Shown here: positions 60,315-64,000 of the stretch, piece after piece | Numbering within the stretch: position 1 is the first letter of the stretch | Layout: each line of letters opens with the position of its first letter | NCBI RefSeq assembly: GCF_001590965.1 | Contig: NZ_BCTW01000006.1 | Location: forward strand, 124,001-188,000 | Source of the DNA: Novosphingobium lentum NBRC 107847 | GTDB lineage: Bacteria > Pseudomonadota > Alphaproteobacteria > Sphingomonadales > Sphingomonadaceae | Reading direction: 5' to 3' | DNA: 64,000 bases | Position numbers and translations under genes: made by a program | The notes under the pieces: model-generated | What the model was told of the DNA's origin: nothing | Databases searched by the model: none | What the model saw: the letters and a program-made list of their open reading frames with translations, nothing else

Positions 60315-60596
60315 CGCGTTTTCCTGATGAAGTTTACGAAGTTGACACACCCTGCGCCACGCCCGCCTCCCCCGCTCGGCGTGCGAACAGTGCCCGGCAG
60401 GGCGGCGAGGAGATGCCGATGAAATCGTATCGAGCGGTGCATGTTCCCGGCCTACCGCAGTGCAGCGAAGTAGGAAAGTCCGGCATGCGACGGGCACCGC
60501 CCGATCGACCGGCCCGGTCCGGCATGCCAGCCTCGTTTGGCTCGACAGCGGCACGCGCCGCTTGCGGCGAGGCCTTGCGAACCCTAGCTATGCCCC

Positions 60597-61571
60597 ATGG
60601 CAGATCCTTATGCGACCCTTGGCGTAGCCCGCAGCGCAAGCGAGAAGGACATCAAGTCCGCCTATCGCAAGCTGGCCAAGGAGCTTCATCCCGACCGGAA
60701 CAAGGACAACCCGAAGGCGACCGAGCGCTTTTCGGTGGTGACGAGCGCCTATGACCTGCTGACCGACAAGGACAAGCGCGCCAAGTTCGATCGCGGCGAG
60801 ATCGACGGCGACGGCAACCCCGCCATGCCGTTCGGCATGGGCGGCGGCGGCGGTTTCGGCGGCAGCGGAGCCCAGCGTGGCCATCGCCACGACGGCGGGT
60901 TCGAGGGCTTCGGCGGCGGCGGCATGGGTGGCGGTGCCGAGGGCATCGACATCGGCGACATTTTCGAAGGCCTGTTCGGCGGGCGCGGCGGTATGGGCGG
61001 CGGTGCCGGTCCCGGCGGCGGCATGGGTGGCGGCCGGCGCGGACCGCCTCCGCGCGGCGCCAACGTGCAATATCGCCTGCAGGTCGCGTTCGTCGATGCG
61101 GCCAAGCGCGAGACGCAGCGCATCACCCTGTCCGACGGCAAGACCATCGACCTCAAGCTGCCCGCCGGCGTCGACAGCGGCACGCAGATGCGCCTGCCCG
61201 GCAAGGGCGAGCAGGGCCCCGGCGGCGCGGGCGATGCGATCGTCTCGATCGAGGTCGGCAGCCACCCGTTCTTCGTGCGCGACGGCGACAACATCCGCAT
61301 CGACCTGCCGATCTCGCTCGACGAGGCGATCAACGGCGCCAAGGTCCGGGTGCCCACGGTCGAAGGCGCGGTGATGCTCACCGTGGCGCCGGGCAGTTCG
61401 GGCGGCAAGACGCTGCGCCTGAAGGAACGCGGGTTCAGCCGCAAGGACGGCACCCGCGGCGACCAGCTGGTGACCCTGCAGGTCGATCTGCCGCCCGCCG
61501 ACGCAGACCTGACCCAGCGGCTCGAAGGCTGGCGCGATGAACGCCCGCTGCGCGCGCGGTTCGGCGTGTGA
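60597..61571 (+). CDS. DnaJ/CbpA-type co-chaperone without zinc finger
   Basis: A 324-residue protein. The J domain starts MADPYATLGVARSASEKDIK with LHPDRNKDN (HPD) near residue 33. A long Gly/Met-rich linker (about residues 80-155) follows, then two substrate-binding beta domains (GANVQYRLQVAFVDAAKRET and PISLDEAINGAKVRVPTVEG). The zinc-binding cysteines of DnaJ are missing, so it is the CbpA/DnaJ2 class. It presents substrates to an Hsp70. The next gene starts 25 bases after it. Confidence 0.93.
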   Translation: MADPYATLGVARSASEKDIKSAYRKLAKELHPDRNKDNPKATERFSVVTSAYDLLTDKDKRAKFDRGEIDGDGNPAMPFGMGGGGGFGGSGAQRGHRHDGGFEGFGGGGMGGGAEGIDIGDIFEGLFGGRGGMGGGAGPGGGMGGGRRGPPPRGANVQYRLQVAFVDAAKRETQRITLSDGKTIDLKLPAGVDSGTQMRLPGKGEQGPGGAGDAIVSIEVGSHPFFVRDGDNIRIDLPISLDEAINGAKVRVPTVEGAVMLTVAPGSSGGKTLRLKERGFSRKDGTRGDQLVTLQVDLPPADADLTQRLEGWRDERPLRARFGV

Positions 61572-61596
61572 CGGTTCGGGAAATTTCCCGACAAGC

Positions 61597-62625
61597 ATGA
61601 CCGATTCGCTGCCTCCGGGTGCGCGCCCGCTGATTTCGGCGCCCGATCTTTCGCCAGAGGCGCGGCGCAAGGAGGCGTTGCGCTGGCGCGCCGGGCTGCA
61701 GCAGCACGGGATGCGCCATCTGGGCCCCGGCAGCCGCTTTTTCGAAGTGGTCAAGCGGGTGTGGACCGGCACGATCAACGACGGCTTCATCCACGCCGGC
61801 AACCTTGCCTACATGGTGCTGATCGCGCTGTTCCCGTTCTTCATCGTCGGCGCGGCGCTGTTTTCGCTGGTCGGCGAAACCTCGCAGCGGGCCGCCGCGA
61901 TCAACGCGGTGCTGCTGGCGCTGCCGCCGGTGGTCGCGGCCTCGATCGGCCCGGTGGCGCGATCGGTGATCCAGGCGCGCACCGGCTGGCTGCTGTGGGC
62001 CGGCGGGCTGGTCGGCCTGTGGACCGTGGGCAGCCTGATCGAGACGATCCGCGACATCCTGCGCCGCGCCTACGGCACCAACTGGGAACACGGCTACTGG
62101 CGCTACCGCCTGGCCTCGACCGCGGTGATCTTGGTGGCGATGGTGCTGCTGCTGGTCAGCATCGGGGTGCAGGTGGCGATCGGCGCGGCGCAGCAGGTGA
62201 TCGAGCAGTGGATGCCGCAGTTCGCCGCCGCGATCGGCAGCCTGGCGTTGTCGCGGTTCATCCCGGCGGTGGTGCTGTATATGTCGCTGTACCTGCTGTT
62301 TCTGTCGCTGACGCCGGGGGTCTATCGCAAGCGCGTCTACCCCAAATGGCCCGGCGCGCTGCTGGTCAGCGCATGGTGGATGGCGGTGACCGGAACGCTG
62401 CCGGTGCTGCTGCGGCGCCTGTTCAACTATGACCTGACCTATGGCAGCCTGGCCGGGGTGATGATCGCGCTTTTCTTTTTCTGGCTGGTCGGCCTAGGGA
62501 TGGTGGTAGGCGCAGAGCTCAACGCCGCCCTTGCGGAATCGCCCGAGGAACGCGACATGCTCGGCCAGGCAGACAACCGCGCGCGCGATGCGCGCGGCAG
62601 GGAGAATGGAACAGGTAACGCATGA
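61597..62625 (+). CDS. YihY/BrkB family membrane protein
   Basis: A 342-residue protein with about six transmembrane segments. NLAYMVLIALFPFFIVGAAL (about residues 68-88) and GGLVGLWTVGSLIETIRDIL then RRAYG fit the YihY signature. Near the C-terminus LRRLFNYDLTYGSLAGVMIA and LVGLGMVVGAELNAALAE are conserved. Once described as ribonuclease BN-like, it is a membrane protein of uncertain function. The stop overlaps the fabI start (ATGA). Confidence 0.93.
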   Translation: MTDSLPPGARPLISAPDLSPEARRKEALRWRAGLQQHGMRHLGPGSRFFEVVKRVWTGTINDGFIHAGNLAYMVLIALFPFFIVGAALFSLVGETSQRAAAINAVLLALPPVVAASIGPVARSVIQARTGWLLWAGGLVGLWTVGSLIETIRDILRRAYGTNWEHGYWRYRLASTAVILVAMVLLLVSIGVQVAIGAAQQVIEQWMPQFAAAIGSLALSRFIPAVVLYMSLYLLFLSLTPGVYRKRVYPKWPGALLVSAWWMAVTGTLPVLLRRLFNYDLTYGSLAGVMIALFFFWLVGLGMVVGAELNAALAESPEERDMLGQADNRARDARGRENGTGNA

Positions 62626-63443
62626 GCGGTCTGATGCAGGGTAAGCGGGGCCTGATCATGGGCCTGGCCAATGACAAGTCGCTGGCATGGGGCATCGCCC
62701 GCAAGCTGGCCGAACACGGTGCCGAACTGGCCTTTTCGTTTCAGGGTGAGGCGCTGGAAAAACGCGTGCGCCCGCTGGCCGAGAGTCTGGGCAGCGATTT
62801 CCTGATCGAATGCGACGTGTCCGACATGGCCGCGCTCGACACCGCGTTCGCGACGTTGAAGGCGCGCTGGGACACGATCGACTTCGTGGTCCACGCCATC
62901 GGCTTTTCCGACAAGGCGGAACTGCGCGGCAAGTACCTCGACACCAGCCTCGCCAACTTCCTGATGACGATGAACATTTCGGCCTACAGCCTGGTCGCGG
63001 TGACGCAGCGGGCGGCGGCGATGATGCCGCTCAACGAAGACGGCACCGGCGGCGGCGCGATCCTGACGCTGAGCTATTACGGCGCCGAAAAGGTCATCCC
63101 GCACTACAACGTGATGGGCGTGGCCAAAGCCGCGCTGGAAACCAGCGTGAAGTACCTCGCCAACGATCTTGGCCCCGCCAACGTCCGCGTCAACGCGATC
63201 TCGGCCGGCCCGATCAAGACGCTGGCCGCCAGCGGGATCGGCGATTTCCGCTACATCCTGAAGTGGAACGAGCTGAATTCGCCGCTGCGCCGCAACGTCA
63301 CGATCGAGGATGTCGGCGGCGCCGGGCTCTACCTGCTGTCCGACCTCGCCTCGGGCGTGACCGGCGAGATCCACCATGTCGACGCCGGTTACAACGTGAT
63401 CGGCATGAAACAGGAAGACGCGCCGGACATCTCGCTGGTGTGA
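62622..63443 (+). CDS. fabI: Enoyl-[acyl-carrier-protein] reductase (NADH)
   Basis: A 273-residue protein. The NADH site is KRGLIMGLANDKSLAWGIAR. The catalytic Tyr and Lys are in SYYGAEKVIPHYNVMGVAKA (YxxxMxxxK). ISAGPIKTLAASGI follows the active site. It reduces enoyl-ACP in the last step of fatty-acid elongation and is the triclosan target. Coupled to the YihY gene by four bases. The C-terminal tail KQEDAPDISLV is slightly longer than usual. Confidence 0.97.
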   Translation: MSGLMQGKRGLIMGLANDKSLAWGIARKLAEHGAELAFSFQGEALEKRVRPLAESLGSDFLIECDVSDMAALDTAFATLKARWDTIDFVVHAIGFSDKAELRGKYLDTSLANFLMTMNISAYSLVAVTQRAAAMMPLNEDGTGGGAILTLSYYGAEKVIPHYNVMGVAKAALETSVKYLANDLGPANVRVNAISAGPIKTLAASGIGDFRYILKWNELNSPLRRNVTIEDVGGAGLYLLSDLASGVTGEIHHVDAGYNVIGMKQEDAPDISLV

Positions 63444-63452
63444 GCCGGTGAC

Positions 63453-63956
63453 CTAAGGCGTCACGCCCGCAAACACCGCATACGACGGATCATCGCGGTC
63501 GCGCCGGCCGCCGAATGCGCCGACCAGCGGCGGCCCGGCGGTCACGATCTCGTCGATGTCCTGCACGTACTCGCGGTGATCGATCGCCCAGCGGCCGTCC
63601 CGGCGCGACCAGCGATCGAGGTAGCGGCCATGGACGTTGCCCTGCCGCAGCACGCCATCCTGTTCGAAGCGCAGCACGGCGTTGACGTAGGCCTCGCTCG
63701 CCGCGCGGTCGCCATCGAGCACGACCAGGATGTTGGTGATGCGGTGCATGTGCGCGATCATCTGGCTGTGCGTGCCGCAGACCCAGTCGATGAATTCGCG
63801 CCCCGTCCCTTCGAACATCGCGCCGTAGCGCGCGGTGCCGTCGGGATGCCACACGCCATAGCCCATATCGCGGTCGATCCGGTCCATCGCCCGGGCATAG
63901 TTGGCCAGCTGCTCGGCAATCGCCAGCTTGTCAGCGGTTTGGTCAGGCGCGCTCAT
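63453..63956 (-). CDS. NTF2-like (SnoaL) family protein
   Basis: A 167-residue protein. A helix (TADKLAIAEQLANYARAMDR) is followed by GYGVWHPDGTARYGAMFEGT and the strand region TNILVVLDGDRAASEAYVNA, VHGRYLDRWSRRDGRWAIDH. This is the cone-shaped fold of the nuclear-transport-factor-2/SnoaL superfamily, which includes dehydratases, isomerases and ring-hydroxylating small subunits. The conserved Asp and His positions are present (RIDRD, MHRITN). The substrate is unknown. ATG overlaps the upstream stop (ATGA). Confidence 0.88.
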   Translation of the reverse strand: MSAPDQTADKLAIAEQLANYARAMDRIDRDMGYGVWHPDGTARYGAMFEGTGREFIDWVCGTHSQMIAHMHRITNILVVLDGDRAASEAYVNAVLRFEQDGVLRQGNVHGRYLDRWSRRDGRWAIDHREYVQDIDEIVTAGPPLVGAFGGRRDRDDPSYAVFAGVTP

Positions 63957-64000
63957 GCCGGGTTCTCCGCAAGCGCCGGCAGGGCAAAGCCGAGTTCGAC
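63953..64000 (-). CDS. C-terminal end of an upstream coding gene
   Basis: The last 15 codons (VELGFALPALAENPA) and the TGA stop overlap the NTF2-like start by four bases. The rest lies beyond base 64000, so the product cannot be named. Confidence 0.6.
   Translation of the reverse strand, partial: VELGFALPALAENPA

Overview
The window comes from a GC-rich alphaproteobacterium, most likely a member of the Sphingomonadales (Sphingomonas/Novosphingobium type). The pointers are the cell-cycle genes mipZ and sciP, which are restricted to alphaproteobacteria, a tonB-exbB-exbD-exbD set, a PgmG-type phosphohexomutase, a ligase-associated DEXH helicase and HrcA/CIRCE control of groESL. Almost all of it is chromosomal core. 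No tRNA, rRNA, CRISPR array, phage or intact insertion sequence was seen.

Layout. 1-8.5 kb: end of an epimerase-like gene, pepN, pgeF, a HAD phosphatase, ribosomal protein L36, galE, and an exported protein coupled to an M14 carboxypeptidase. 8.5-14.9 kb: arsC, a TonB-dependent siderophore receptor behind a 19-bp palindrome, a lone 2Fe-2S subunit, a class II aldolase, panC, and mipZ coupled to a small J-domain protein. 15-19 kb: phosphohexomutase and an Lhr-like helicase. 19.2-22 kb: tonB-exbB-exbD1-exbD2, reading leftward to an intrinsic terminator. 22-26.8 kb: an exported orphan, homoserine dehydrogenase, two tandem paralogous small exported proteins, and glpX. 27-28.2 kb: an orphan gene between two 183-bp elements. 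28.2-37.2 kb: rpoC and rpoB, reading leftward from their own promoter and a structured leader. 37.3-39.4 kb: a small secreted peptide, DUF2975 protein and XRE regulator, then an AT-richer TerB/PH-like gene. 39.4-40.8 kb: rplJ-rplL, reading rightward. 40.8-46.2 kb: membrane proteins, cytochrome c, MATE exporter, groESL. 46.2-47.3 kb: a DUF433/DUF5615 toxin-antitoxin-like pair. 47.4-53.7 kb: acetyltransferase, DUF445 protein and an RND efflux pump. 54-64 kb: sciP with a coupled upstream gene, mnmA, a serine hydrolase, PhzF-like isomerase, CDF transporter, pdxH, a DnaJ-type chaperone, YihY protein, fabI and an NTF2-like protein.

How it works together. The core processes are transcription (rpoBC), translation (rplJL, L36, mnmA), folding (groESL, DnaJ), envelope energy transduction and iron uptake (TonB system and receptor), cell-cycle control (mipZ, sciP) and central metabolism (glpX, galE, pgm, hom, panC, pdxH, fabI). 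The most unusual arrangement is that rplJL and rpoBC, normally one co-directional operon, are divergent here and separated by about 2.8 kb holding accessory genes. rpoBC has a strong sigma70-type promoter and a terminator-like hairpin in its leader.

Accessory signals are three patches of lower GC (27.3-27.8, 38.4-39.4 and 46.2-47.3 kb) and at least six families of palindromic intergenic repeats. All calls come from reading the sequence; no database search was run.
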